Below are positions 11,491 to 24,200 of a stretch of 45,738 nt of DNA, piece by piece. A program made the translations under genes and the position numbers. Under the pieces are notes generated by a model. That model had not been told where the DNA came from and made no database searches. It saw only the letters and a program-made list of their open reading frames with translations. The stretch is from Chloromonas sp. AAM2. Its lineage: Eukaryota; Chlorophyta; Chlorophyceae; Chlamydomonadales; Chlamydomonadaceae. The stretch lies in assembly GCA_004335635.1 (NCBI GenBank), contig QAXH01004818.1, positions 1,218 through 46,955 on the forward strand, read 5' to 3'. The stretch's first letter is position 1. Each line of letters opens with the position of its first letter.

Positions 11491-12205
11491 ACTAGAGTCG
11501 TAATCCTCCTGCGCTCGTGACAGTGTGCGGGCGATTTTGCCTTGCGAACCCTGGACGGTTTCCATGGGCGTTGCCGTCACCCAAATTTCAAAACATGTAA
11601 AACTTGCCGAGGGAAGGATGTGCGAATCTTGGACGCATCTTGGATCTTGGACGTTATGGTCCTCTGGATTGGTTGCCACTTGATTTTGGACGGTTGGTTG
11701 ATCACCGGATATACAGTGCGACCCAACAACCTGAGGGCGTGTGCAATGCACATGCGAGCCAGCCTCCGACCAGATAAGGACAGTCAAGTGGAAGTTCTAC
11801 CAGTGGATAGTTGAACTTGGATACGGCATGAGGGAGAGTCCATTTCGAGCTGTTCATAATGAGAGATAGAGCATGAGTGAGAGCCCGTGAGCATTGATTG
11901 AAGTGAGTGAGAGCTGCGGCAAATCTGCAGCTTGACTGTGTGGATATCTAAACCAGCACTCATGACGGTAAAGAGCAGGTCATACAGGCGTCAACCCATC
12001 AACTAGTCCCAGTAGGTGCTGAGGCCATACAGCCGGTATGCTGTCTGCAGCGACGCATTGACCGTCATCAGGTACTACAGTATGTCCCATAGGTACAGAC
12101 AGTAGGTACTGGCAGTAGGTCCCATGGGTGCTGGAAGTTCTCGCGTGATCAAACCTCCCAGATCCGATCCGATCCGATCCGACAGTATCGGTCTTTACAA
12201 TGACC
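11491..12205. other. Non-coding stretch, includes 3' region of the IQ-motif gene
   Basis: No gene was recognised. A run of four GATCC-type pentamers lies at about 12160-12182. The part next to 12205 is the 3' UTR of the minus-strand IQ-motif gene; a TGTAA lies on the minus strand close after the stop. Confidence 0.5.
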
Positions 12206-15200
12206 TTAGCGTATGTGGGGCAGGCGCAAAGGCGATGCGTCTGACGCCCGCACGCGCTGCCTGGCTGTGGCGTCGTGTATGATGTCATCCTCCATGCCGG
12301 GTTGCATCAGATCGGCGAAGTCCTGGGCAGTTGCCGACATCGATGGAAGTATCCGGCTGATCGAAACGCTGTAAACGGCCGCCGCAGACGCCGCCAGTGC
12401 CTGATTTGAGAGCTGTTGCAGACCTCCACTGGTCGTTGGCATCAGACTTGCCTGGGAAGCTCTGCAGGTCAAGAAATGCAAGACTAGCAGGTGAGACTCG
12501 AGTACTGAACTGCATATGCACATGATCACGGGCGTCAATTCATGCAAATAAGAGGGTGGAGACCAGGAACCCTGCGGGCTCCGGCGCAACCAGCACAAAT
12601 TTGAATTTTCAACGCCAGCTGATGGGAAAACCTTGGTTGGCAAGTACGTGCGTAGCTCACCTTCTCATGCGGGACGGCGCGCCAATGCGGTCCATGTCGC
12701 TGGTAAGCGCCATACTTGTCTTGGATCGTGGTGGCACAGGACGTGTGCGCCTGATACCCTCTTGTGGCCTGGCCAATGGATCTGCCATCGCAGTGACAGA
12801 TGAACTCCGCAAGGTACCGATGCTCAATGGATCCGCCATTGAGGTGACAGAGTGGCTTCGCAGCGTGCCAATGCTCAACGGATCCGCGGTTGGTGGGTGT
12901 GGCTCCAAAGAAGCCCTAGCCAGATGGGTACAGCCTTTGGCTCTACGTGGCTGCTGCTGCGCTGGCCGAATGCCGCTGCTGCCAGCATACGGCAGCAGCC
13001 CTAGTGCAAGGGACTGACGGCCGTCAGTTATGGCTCTGATTGGTAACCCTGGCTCTGCGTCACTAGATGGTACCTGGGGGCTGTATAGCTCTGCTGGTAA
13101 GGCTGGTAGGCGAGGCTTAAGGCAGCTTGCAGCTGCACCCACACCGGCCTGGCTTGTGCTTGCAGCGCCTAAACTTGTAAGCGGTGCGGAGATGCCGCTG
13201 GTACTGGCCAACCTACTCGAGGAATTGTGATCACCGCTGGTTATGGATCCATCTGCGGACACGCCCGTTTGTGCCTCAGGCACACCGACATGTGATTTTC
13301 TAGGGGGCAGTCCAGGCGCTGACACTGCTTGCTCCTGGGCTCTGGCTGGCACAACAGATAAACGGCGAGGAGCAACGTTCTCAGGTTGCATCGAGCGTGC
13401 TTGGGGAGATGAAGGTGCGGCACTGTTGGATCGAAGTGGCTCAGCTACGAGTATGCGTGGCTGTGGACTACCATTTGCAGCGGGTGGTGTGATTCTCGGG
13501 TCTGGGCTGAACAGCTGACGCTCTAAGCTTTCATCGGCATCAGCACTTAGATGTATCAGAGTCTCAACGTCCAGGAGGCTGTCTCCCTCAAATGGCGCGG
13601 GTGCAGCCGCGGGCAGCACACGCGTCGGTTGCATGCCAGTGAGGGTTGGCATGGCTTGAAGGGCAGGGCGAGTTGTATGCGGATTTGCTTTGCTGCTTGA
13701 CAGCGAGGCTGGCTCCGCCACGATGCATTCACAGGATAAGCTAGCCTTGTGCTCTTCTAACCCGGGAAGGGGCGCTGAGGCACAGCTGTGATTCCCTGGC
13801 ACAGGCCCAGAATCACTGCTACATTTACTGCTACACTTTACTGGAATGCTCTTAGCCCGATCTGGTGCAGACATGGATGAAGTTTGTAATGGCTGAGGGC
13901 TAGGTGGACAGTCCTGCGGTCCGGTGCCCTGCATTTCGTCCTTCGCCTGCAGTAGGTACGGCATGGGTTCGCCCAGCAGGTGCACGTGCACACATTCAGA
14001 GCTGGATATCAATTGATCCACCATACGTGCATGGGGGGCTGTCCCGACAGAGTTTTCATGTCCCAGCTCCAAAGCCGCTGGCAGATTGTCACCTGTAGTA
14101 CGTTGACTGGTGCTGTAGCTGTGGCCAGCTGCTACATCACACCCAGGATTCATGTTGATGCTTCCGTAGGCAGCAGCAGCTTTGCCACCTTTGCCGCATC
14201 CAGCGATTGACGTCATGCTGCTGTCTTCAAAAGTGCCGTTGCTGGCCGCAACCCCACCTGAGCGATCTTGGCCGTGTGTGTCCTCCAGATTGACTACCAA
14301 CTTTGGCAGCGGGGCAGAGGTCGCTTGCTGGGTCGCTGAAGCTGACTGGAAATCCGACATGGGCGTGCCTGCATTGCTGGAGGCGTGATGCTGAGCGAAC
14401 ATGACGCTCGTATTCCTGCGCGGCTTCTTGATCCTTGGCGGAGGCGCCAGGGGAGGTGCAGGAGTACAAGCCTCTGGCTTTTCACTCGGCGTGTCCTTCG
14501 TCTTCTTTTTTGCTTCCTGGGCGCAAGACAGGACGGCCCATGGGACGGGAGCTATTGAGTGGCATTTCAGCGCTCCTATCTGAATGGCGTGTACACCCTC
14601 AAATTCATCCCATCTTTTGCAGCTGCCTGCACACGTTTCATGCGTATGATCAGAAGTGCGTCCGCGGAATACAGGCTGATGCGACTAAGTTGCATATGAC
14701 GTGCCGTCCTTGGCATTCACTGCGCCCAATCATGATCATACCTTTCCTTGGAGCTCGGCTGACTGTTGATGCCCTGGCACCTCATGTTTCTTCAGCCAAA
14801 CCTCCGCTTTGTCCATCATAGCCTGAAGCTTGACCTGCGCAGTGAATTGCGGGGCAACAGCACGCCTGGAGCCGCAACGCAACGCACTCCTGATGAAAGA
14901 AAGCTGCTCACATTCTTGTGTGATCAAAGAACGCGCAAGTTGTCTTTTGGTGGTATGAAACGCGTACCGCTTGAGCGACGGCCTCCGCGATGGTAATGCG
15001 CCCGCCCTTGGAGTGAGTGCCCCTACGGCCAGCACCGCTTGCGCTCTTGGGTGTGCGCGATGGCGCAGTGCCGGTGCTCACACACTTGGGCCTCGGGCCA
15101 CCGCCTATGCCTAGGACGGCGTCAGCAGCGCGGGCTACCAGCCAATTGCGCACTGCTCGCTGAATTGTGATGGCTGCTTGTGTCTTGAGTTCGTACTCGT

Positions 15201-16083
15201 CTGCGGATTTCTGCCAGGCCCTGAGTCGCGCCTCAGATTCCTGATCCAAACGCAGCGACACAACAGTAAGACGTGGGCGAGGCCATACAACGACACGCTG
15301 GAAGTTACTCAAACGAGGCATGAAATGAACACTCGACACGTAAAGGCCGGACACAAGCTGCAAGCCACTGGGCCTTGCGTAGACAGGGCACGATGTAACA
15401 GTTACTTGTATCTGTCGGTTTAGTTGCAGGCGTGCAACCGGTATGGGTGAGGTGGGATAGGGGCAGGAAATGTCAGATGGAGCAACATGCCTCCTTGATA
15501 ACGTCATTCACTCTGTCACCCGTCCATCCCCACCCGCCCCGGCTTATCATTAATTACTTATATGAGAAGTCAGAACAGAAGATGCTGAGTCAGCAGGAGC
15601 CGACCTTCACGCAGCTTGACCCACCTGAGCCCTCTGCCTGTCCATCTCCTCCTGCCATGCCTCCATACGCGCATTCTCCTCCTGTGATTACAAATGCACA
15701 TGTACAACAAACTGTGACAGCATGCTAAGCACAGCTCCACGCCTTAAACACTGTGACAATGACGGTCAGTGATGCTCATGAAGTGCCCTGGCCGGCGCAT
15801 TTCGAGTGGTATCAAACCCACTTTGGCTTGTGTAATCATGCAAACGTACCGTGTGCACGAGGGAGGGCGTTGAGACTTGACAGCAATGGACAGGCCAGGA
15901 CATGGTCACACAGCTGTTGCACAAGGGAGGGCGTAGTGGAGGGATGGAAGGGCTTCACCGTCGTCTAATGTGCAACCGCTTTGTATAGCACACCTGTTTA
16001 GGGTGCAGTGGTGACCAATAGGTCACCTATTTTCCTTCCCCTCTTGCCCCTGCTGAGCAGTCCTCCCCGGACTGAAGGCCATG

Positions 16084-16129
<46 letters not shown>

Positions 16130-16856
16130 CTGCACACCTGTTGCAGGGCCTCCATGTGCTGCTCAATCATATGGGCATCGCCTCCCATTGAGAGCACTGA
16201 AACCCGCCTGGCGTGAGCATCCGAGAGCTGCACCATGGATGTGCGGCGCAGCCGGCCACTCTTGTCCTACATACACGATGAAATCATTTGTCCAATATAC
16301 CTGAGAAGGTTGTGTGCAAGTACGTGCGTTCTTCCTAGGGTTCTTGTGGCGGAAAGCATTTATAATCAACTTCATTAGATGGTTTTTCGCTCAGCGCGTT
16401 TTGCAACTGGCGGTGCTGCAGAGCAAACAGTCTACGTAGTTAGCAGCCGCCAGCATCACTCTCTAAGCAGAGCATGAGCCATGTTGTCCCCAGTAAGTCA
16501 AGCACAAGCCAATCATTGCAAGTTGCGATTGCATGTGTGCTCACGTGCATGGTAATTGTTGCATGGTTGCGGTGCCACACGCATCAGGGCGAGTGCCACA
16601 TCAGGCTGGGCTGCTGTGCGCCGAGTTTGGCTGAGGTGGGCAAAAGCAACTTTGTCTGGTGCATTCCTTACACTTGCGTTCTGTACAAGGTGAGAGTCGT
16701 TCCACACATGTGAAGGTGCGTTGACCATCCCCGACAACCACGCACCTTGACTACCCCGAGCATTTCCTCCATTTTTTTCTCGTGCTCGGAGAGCCCGCTA
16801 GTTTCCACGACGAACGCCTCTCCCTCTGTTTTGGACCGCATGAATGGAAAAGGCAT
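12206..16856 (-). CDS. IQ-motif (calmodulin-binding-type) protein, 924 aa, mostly disordered
   Basis: Exons, minus strand: 16856-16746, 16266-16138, 15681-15625, 15240-14968, 14834-14742, 14516-12661, 12461-12206. All are GT-AG and the phases match, giving 925 codons with stop. The start is MPFPFMRSKTEGEAF; no better upstream ATG was seen. Residues about 25-120 are charged and helical (EHEKKMEEML, ARMEAWQEEMDRQRAQ), probably a coiled coil. Residues 121-133 hold an IQ motif, AITIQRAVRNWL, which in general binds calmodulin or myosin light chains. A Lys/Pro-rich patch (EAKKKTKD, APPPRIKKPRR) opens the 1.86-kb exon. The rest is Ser/Pro/Ala-rich and looks unstructured, with a 17-residue tandem repeat near its end. 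No enzyme domain was recognised. A calcium/calmodulin-linked scaffold is possible, but the function is unknown. Confidence 0.85.
12786..12887 (-). repeat. 51-bp in-frame tandem repeat in the IQ-motif gene
   Basis: Two 51-bp units encode ADPLSIGTLRSHSVTSM and ADPLSIGTLRSSSVTAM, followed by a truncated third ADPLA. The repeat keeps frame and the amino acids are better kept than silent sites. Confidence 0.85.
16049..16130. repeat. (CAA)n microsatellite with conserved flank; microsatellite-ended element, copy 2
   Basis: The flank CTGAGCAGTCCTCCCCGGAC and TGAAGGCCATGTAA run straight into about 15 units of AAC (16086-16130). The same flank, reverse-complemented, precedes the GT run at 1491-1538. 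The tract ends 7 bp from the splice donor of the exon at 16138-16266. Confidence 0.85.
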
Positions 16857-17882
16857 TTTCTGTACGACTTCCTTTCACAGCCAAATGGAATAGCCTTCAG
16901 GACTGCTGTGCTTGAGCGCGTCGTGTTAATGGATTACGCCCCTCACAGTCGGCTTTGCTTGCAATGGAAGATTACTGACATGGAAAAGTCCGGATGTACA
17001 GAAGCGGGCTTAAGACCTAAGACTGATCACAAAAAAGGCGTCTGAGCGCCTCTACGGCAATGGCAGCGCGCAAAAAATGTTTCCGTATTACCATCGGCGT
17101 ACGTTTCTTTGCTTTCATCGCAGTTTTATCGCTACAAAGTTGTGTTGCTATGAGTTCTTACTTTCAGGTCTGGCTGTCTGCTAGTACCTCACCCCAATCA
17201 GGTGCAAATCAGTGTGAACACATTCTTCAGGGTTAAAAACGATTGCTGCTCCCAGCTTGCAGGCAGGAGTACTTTGGCAGAAGCAGTCGCTTTAGTGTTC
17301 TATCGTTGCTGCCTCACATTGTGTGCCGTCCACCATGCAACGAATGCACGCGGCTTCTTGTACAGGCGATGGCGTGACGCTACACATCCATGCAAGGAGT
17401 GAGATTGTCAAGAGCCCACCCCCCATCCATCATGGAATGTCATCCTGTGTGTCTAGGTGGGACCGTGACGTGAACACGGCTCGCATTATGATGATCGTGG
17501 CGAGGCGGCTGCTACCTGGCGTGCTCACGAGATGACACCCCCACATTTAAGCTGTTTGCGTGTTTGCGTATGCATGATTATTGCAAACAAGTTTGGCGGG
17601 GCGAGGGAAGACTCCAGTTGTGTTATCATGTGTGAGGCATCTCCATGGTCTCATATGGATATCGTTCCGAGTGTTATCAAATCTACTTTACATTGGCTTT
17701 GCTCATCGCGTGTAGTGCGTCAGCTCGTGTAACACGTCAGCCTGTGCAGCAGGCACACTATACAGTGAACCCCGGCTGAGCTGGCAGAAACGTGCCCGCT
17801 AAAGAGTGTGTCCAGCGAGGTCCACATTGGGGTTCAACACGTCTCTGATTGTCCGGCAATCCATTGTTGCTGCTCGTTCGCA
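16857..17882. other. Divergent intergenic region between the IQ-motif and MFP1-like genes
   Basis: Both flanking genes point away from this region, so it should hold both promoters. I saw no clear TATA box, repeat or further exon. Confidence 0.5.
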
Positions 17883-18119
17883 ATGCTGCGCGCGCATCAA
17901 GCTTCATCAGGGCTATCGGCCCGCAGCACCATCGGCCGTTTACCCGCCGTGTCCAGGCGCGCCCAATTGGTGACGGCCAAATGCTCAAGTTCATCGGGTC
18001 AGCCATCATGGATGCAAGGAGTGGCGCTGTCTCTCGCCGCGACCGGGGTGTGTGTTTTCCTTGCAGCAGCTTCTTCTTCGTTGATGAAACCCGGATCCTC
18101 CTTTGTTTTACCTAGTTAA
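17883..18119 (+). CDS. Short transit-peptide-like ORF (78 aa) or alternative first exon of the MFP1-like gene
   Basis: From ATG 17883 the frame reads MLRAHQASSGLSARSTIG, is Ser/Arg-rich without acidic residues, and continues to a hydrophobic stretch (VALSLAATGVCVFLAAA). This is what a chloroplast transit peptide with a following membrane or lumen signal looks like. Two readings fit. It may be a tiny plastid protein ending at 18119. Or it may be an upstream exon, since a possible phase-0 donor after ACCGGG (GTGTGTG) could join the phase-0 acceptor GCTGTGCAG ending at 18235. The plain start at 18203 also works, so this call is tentative. Confidence 0.35.
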   Translation: MLRAHQASSGLSARSTIGRLPAVSRRAQLVTAKCSSSSGQPSWMQGVALSLAATGVCVFLAAASSSLMKPGSSFVLPS

Positions 18120-18202
18120 GGATTGGCTGTAATCGTGCCATTGGTTGGTGTCGCGTTGTTCGTCAATCCAAGCCGCCCATTCAGAAACGCGCTGGCGATT
18201 TG

Positions 18203-21200
18203 ATGAGCCGCAAACCTGCACTTCGCGCTGTGCAGGTGGTGATGGCTCCGAGCATCAATCCTATGCCGGCAATGGCCTTCACCTCAATCACTCAGAAGCA
18301 GCAGACCGAGGCGCAGGAGCTTGCTGACATCATCCAGCGCCGGACCGGCAGGGCTCTTCCTCAACTGACGTCCTCGCCAGTCGTTGAGGTGAGACAAGAT
18401 GATTAGCATACCAGTGCTGACGGCGCTGCAAAAAGTGCTTATCTTGCTTCGTTGTCCGCGCTTTTCAGAGTAACTCCCTATCCCACTGACAGCCTTGAGG
18501 ACTGCCTCTCTTAAACCCCATTGGCAGCCTTGAATATTCAAAGCACAACAATTGCATGCCTATGTTACTTTGCAGGGCAGCTCTTCTGAGGCTGGGTTTG
18601 ACCTTGGAAACTCAGGGTCCTCCACTGTGGCAGCCTTGAAACAGCAGTTGGAGAGCCTCAACAGCAAGCTGGCCAAGGAACTTGCGGAGCGTGAATCTCA
18701 GCGCAGCGCCATTGACCAGCTGCAGGCCCAGCTGCAGCAAGAGCGCGCCAGGGAAGCAGCAGCAGAGGCTCAGGCTGCTGCAGCACGCGCCCAGGCCCAA
18801 GCTGCAGCCTTGGCAGAGGCCAAAGCGCAAGCAGAGGCAGCTGCGGCTGCACAGGCACGTGCTGAAGCCCAGGCCCAGGCGACTCAAGCAGCCGATGCTC
18901 GGACACAAGCCGAAGCAAAGGCCACAGCAGCAGCTGCACAGGCAAGGGCGGCTGAGGCCGCTCAGGAACTAGCCAAGCAGCAGGCCCTCACCACTTCAAC
19001 ACCCGCCCCCACACCTGCCGTGTCTGAGGATGAAAAAGATGAAGGCAACGGCCTGGTGGGACTGCTCAACGTGATGGGTATTCTGGCGGGAGGCGGCCTA
19101 GGTGGCTACGTGTTTGTGCTCAACCAGAACAAAAAGGTACGCATTCCTGCCCCTGGTCACAAGCATTTTCATCACACAAACACGGCAATGGCAGATGCAA
19201 CATTCATGTCACGATTCATCACATCCACCCAACAAGGCGTTGTCAGCAATGATGCCAATTGTTTAGCATGTAATCTTGTGGCCATACGTCCTTGCATCCA
19301 GATTGCGTAGCAACGATCAACGCTACCTATGCCAGCATCTTTGCTCAGCTTTCTTAATGTCTCGTTCAACCCCGTCTGCTGTGGTCATGCCTGCAGACTT
19401 CAGAGGACAGCCTGTCCAGTGCACTAAGCAGCGAGCGTGCAGCTGTCGCTGAGCTCCAGCGCCAGTCAGCGGCTGTGATTGCCAGCCTGGAAGCTGAGAG
19501 GCAGCTGGTCAACAAGCTCAAGAACGACATGGCAGCTGCAGCAGCCAGCTCAGCAAGACTGGTGAGGCAGGCAGACTGAGAAGAGCAGGGCCCAGCGGTC
19601 AGGCCCCAGGGGTTGACTCGACTTGTTGCGGGGCAGTGGAGCAAGTACAGAGTTGCACAATTGCAGGACGGATAGAACTTACTTCCATGCACGTTTGTAC
19701 ACAAGCCGGTGATGAAAAACCTATACACACTTGATGAGGGTTGAACCCCCTTGATTACCCCTTATGGTGAGTTGCCTGAGGCTTGTATGCAAAACACCGC
19801 ATTTGCACACACATGCCAGCATCGGGCACGGCATGCAAACTTGTATTGTACCATACACATTGACATGCACGAAAGCACGCAAGCCAGTGACAAAAAACCC
19901 AATACACACATTATGAGTGGTTGATTCCCGTTGATTACCCTTTAAGGTGAGTTGCCCGAGGCTTGACTTTGGCATGTCGATCAAACTTGACAATCAAGCA
20001 ATTCATCACAAATTGAACATTCCTGTTGCATTGTGCTTTGCTTGTGCTCATGAGCCTATGACGATACCCTAAACAATACTTTCATGAGCGGGAAACCTCG
20101 TTGATCAATCTTTTATCTGGTAAGTTATCTGAGGCTCATGACACACGGCATAGCACAAACCCAGGCATTGACCGCATGGCATAGCATGGCACCCACGCGC
20201 ACACCCACACTCCTTCATTTACTGATGGCATGCCACTGCCCACTACCAAAGCATGGGCGGGCATGCATGTGCCTCACAATAGCACACGACAACCACTCTT
20301 TGCTCTGGCATGCAATGAACTGGCTGAGTTGACTCTGGCTGCAGCTTGAGGCTGAGAAGCGTGAGCGCGAGTCCAGCCAGCGGGCGGCTGAAATGACCAG
20401 CAAGGCTCTGGAAGCTGAGAAGAAGCTGGCAGCTGCAGTGCGGTGAGTTGGTCAGCAGCCAGCAGGTGTAGTCAGTAGCAACACGCGCCGGATGCTGTAC
20501 GTGGCTAGGTAGTCAGCTGAGGTGTTCAGAAGAGTACAGCAGAGTGCAGTCGTGCTGCTCTGGTCTGATAGGTAATGCGAGTCAGGTACTGCCAGGCAGT
20601 CAGCAAATCCTGGATCGTTTACATGCTGGTTACTAAGCACTTCTGTACATCAGCAAGTCATCTATGGATATCCATCGCAAATCTCCTTCCTAAGCTTACT
20701 GCAGTAAAAGAAATCATTATGTGGCACTCGTTTCCATGCAGCGCCGAGGCCCTTGCTGCTTCTGAGGCCGCCGATGCGGAGCGTGCGTCCAAGTTTGTGG
20801 CAGAGGCCGAGGCGCGAGCCATGGCTGAGCAGCTGGCGAGAGCAGAGGCTACACTCAACACCGAGCGGGACCTAACACGCAAGGTGCGACCGGCAAGGTA
20901 TCTGCCAGCAATGGATCCCTGCAACCACACACCAGACACATGCAGTAACGCAGGAATGCAGCACCTTGTAACTATCACATGCACATCATCTGCCCATGCG
21001 TGCAGTGCATATGACTGGATGCAATGCGTGCAATAGCATGTGCTATTCAGATGCTGCAGTTATCATGTGGTTGCGGCTCTGTGGCGGCCCATTGCACTTA
21101 CAGCACTGGCACAGCGTTTTGGGCTCTCGGTACGTACCACGTGCCTAAGGGAAGCACCTCGCACATCTGTCACATGTCTTCTGACATGGCCTGTGTTGCG

Positions 21201-24200
21201 CAGGTCGGCACGGATGCTATGAAGATGAAGGACGCCATTCGCCAGGCCGAGGAGACCATGGGAAATGCCGTCCTGGCAGCAGAGAAGCTCAAGGTGGGCA
21301 ACAGTGCGTGGCACTCAGCCGAGGACAACTTGGGCTTGCTTACATTCACTGGACACAGTCGTCATCTCCATCACCTGCAAGTCTGGCTTTGTCTGACCAT
21401 GCAAATCCCACCCACCAGCATGTGCTCCAGGCTTTCACTGAGTAACTGGGCTATGTACATCAATGATACCTTCAAGAAGATACCAGACATTGTACAACCA
21501 TCAACGTCACTGAAGGGCATGCAAAGTCAATTCAAAACGTTCCCAAGTTCATGGGTTGCTATTGATGAGGCAGATGCTGGGCACGGCTGGCGCCGTCACC
21601 CTAGCACTGTGTGATTCACGTTGACAGACGATGTTGTTCGTCATGTGCGGTGTCTTGCAGCAAGAGCTCGACAGCCAGAGCACTCGTGCTGGCAGCGCTG
21701 AGGCCACTGCAGAGGACCTCATCGCGCAGATCGAGGCGGCTAATAACACGATTCTGGAGCAGCAGAAAGTGCTGGCAAAGGTGGGCGGTTGAAAAGCTTG
21801 GGCAAGGGATTCAACACAACACAAGGGCTTGCAAGACGCCCTACAGGGTGCCTGATACCCAGATCTGGCGAAGGTGGGAGGGTAAGGAGCTGGGGCATCA
21901 GTAAGGAACACCAATGCAAGGCGTGGTTGAGAGGATTCGCAAGACGTAGGTGGCAGCCGTACCTTTCACTGGGTAACCAGCTTGGATGCATGGTTCTCTT
22001 CAATCTCACAAGTGTACCGCACCGTCGCCAAGTTCAGCCATGTGTACTGACGCCTCAGGTGCTGTCCAGCCATGCATGCTGACGTATGTCATACACAGCA
22101 CACTAGTGCGTACACAGCACCAAGAGTGCATCAACTTCATAACACCGATATATAATGACACATCTATCCCGAGGCTCTGGGCGACTGTCACGTGGAAGCA
22201 TCTCCTGTGCTGTTGCCATGTTGGGCCACTTATGTATACCTCCTTGCACTGGTATGTAAGGAGTGTGACCGTTCCTCACATGATTCCAGGTTGGCAAGGA
22301 GGCGCTAGACATGCGCGAGGCCATGAGCAGCCTGAAGGCCAGCGCAGGCGACATCGCCGTGAAGGCTCAGAAGGAGGCAGAAGGCGCGGCGCTCCTGAGG
22401 GGTTACATCGAGGCGGAGCTCAACACGCTCAACCAGGCGCTGGCGGCGGAGAGGGACGCGGTGAGTGTTACAAACGGGTGTGATTAGCACACCTCGTATG
22501 TGTGAGAGGGGTGAAGGTTCATCAGGTGAAGGCCTGCCATGCCCTGGGGGTAGAGAGGCCACTGATGGGCGGCTCAAGGCATGGAGTAGAGAGGGCAATG
22601 CTGGGTGGCAAGGATGGGACAATGATAGGTAGGATGGCTGCAATTCGTTTAGGGTAGAGAGGCAGGAAGAGTCAGTTCAGCAGGTGTGCATCTGTGCAAA
22701 TGTTTGCATCCACGTGTGTGTATAGTCAAGGTGAGTGTGAGCCAGCGGTGTGGAGCACACCTTGTACTGCTAACATATCTCTGGTAAACTCCAGTTCTTG
22801 GATAGGTTCTAGGAACCTTGTATGTGGAATGAAGGTTGACCAGGCAATCGTCTAAAGCGGGCAGTGGCTCAAGGTGGCACAGTAGGGAGGCTGAGTTGAT
22901 GGCCCACCTCTGAAATTGCAAGATATTGCTAGGCATTGCTAGGCATTGCAGCCCATGGTCGGCTTTCAGCTTTGGGTGAGCAGACTCTCCAACACACCCA
23001 TCATGTAAAGAGCTTCTTCAACGCCTGGTGATGAGTTGGCTGCAACGTATTCTTCCCGGTTGAGAACCTGTCATTTGCACCCATGTAACGACATCATGTC
23101 CTTTTGCTGAATGTTTTCAGGCCGAGACCGCCCGCAAGGAGGCACAGGGCCTGAAGCAGTCGCTGGCCGAGAGCCGCATGTCCCTGGCCAACACACAAGC
23201 AGCACTGGCAGAGACTAAGGCAGCCAACGAGAAGCTGACAGCAACGGTACGTTGAGCACTAAGGCTTCGCAGTTGGTATGGATAGCCACACTACACCTCA
23301 GCTCAAGTCATTGAGTTGAGCTTGAACCGTCAAGGTCTTGAATGGCTGGTAGAGTCACAGGCAATGCTACTACGTGCTTTTTCTTTTTCTCAGGGCTTAT
23401 TTTCTCACTTCTGGCCAGATTGGGCGCCTGACCCCGTCCTCCCCAGTAACAGCCAATCTACAGGTTAAAGACTGCATGATGTCTGAAATCACGTGCCACA
23501 CATGCCCACCGTGTTTTCTGCTGGTGTGTTGCAGGTGTCTGAGCTTCAGTCGCGTGTTGAGCAGGCCGAGCGCTCGCTGGCAGCCGAGCGGCAGGGCGCC
23601 GAGCAGACGCGGGCGGAGGCCGGGGGGCTTCGTGCGCAGCTGGCCGAGGTGCAGGGACAGCTGGAGGCGAGCGCTAAGGCAATGCAGGTGCGTTGCAGCC
23701 TGCAGACCAGCACCTCCACCTCTGTTTGCCTTCAATGCGTTGAGATGTTGGCATGAACTGGCCAACTCCCTGCCCCAGTTTTTCTGTACGCAGCATGCTT
23801 TAAGGTGTTTGCCCGCCGTTGGCCTTGCCTCAGAAGCTTCACATGCAGGGGTTTGTGTTTTTGTTATGGCATGTTATAGCATTCGTTGGCCTTGCCTCAG
23901 GGGTGTTGTGTTTTTGTTTTGGCATGTAGGTGAGCGTGTACTGGAATGTATTGGTACAGATGCAGACTACTCCACGCTGGAAATCTAAATCCCTGATAGT
24001 AAGTACACACGCACTTCCCTGATAGTAAGTACACACTGCTCACTGGCATTGATGCGCATGCAGGCTGAAAAGGCCAGCAAGGAAGCTCTGGCAGCCGCTC
24101 TAGACAAGGCCAAGGCCGCCGCTGCAACTGCCGAATCCTCGCTGGAGAATGAGAAGGGCACGGTGACAGCTCTGCGTAAGGAGGCAGAAACGCTCAAGAA

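Noticed and set aside
10232..11520. Long ORFs of 300-413 codons on both strands
   Set aside because: They consist mostly of N and CA-repeat translation across the assembly gap.
14227..14469. Overlapping ORFs on both strands around 12556-14485
   Set aside because: They are shadows of the large IQ-motif exon, which continues in frame from both neighbouring exons.
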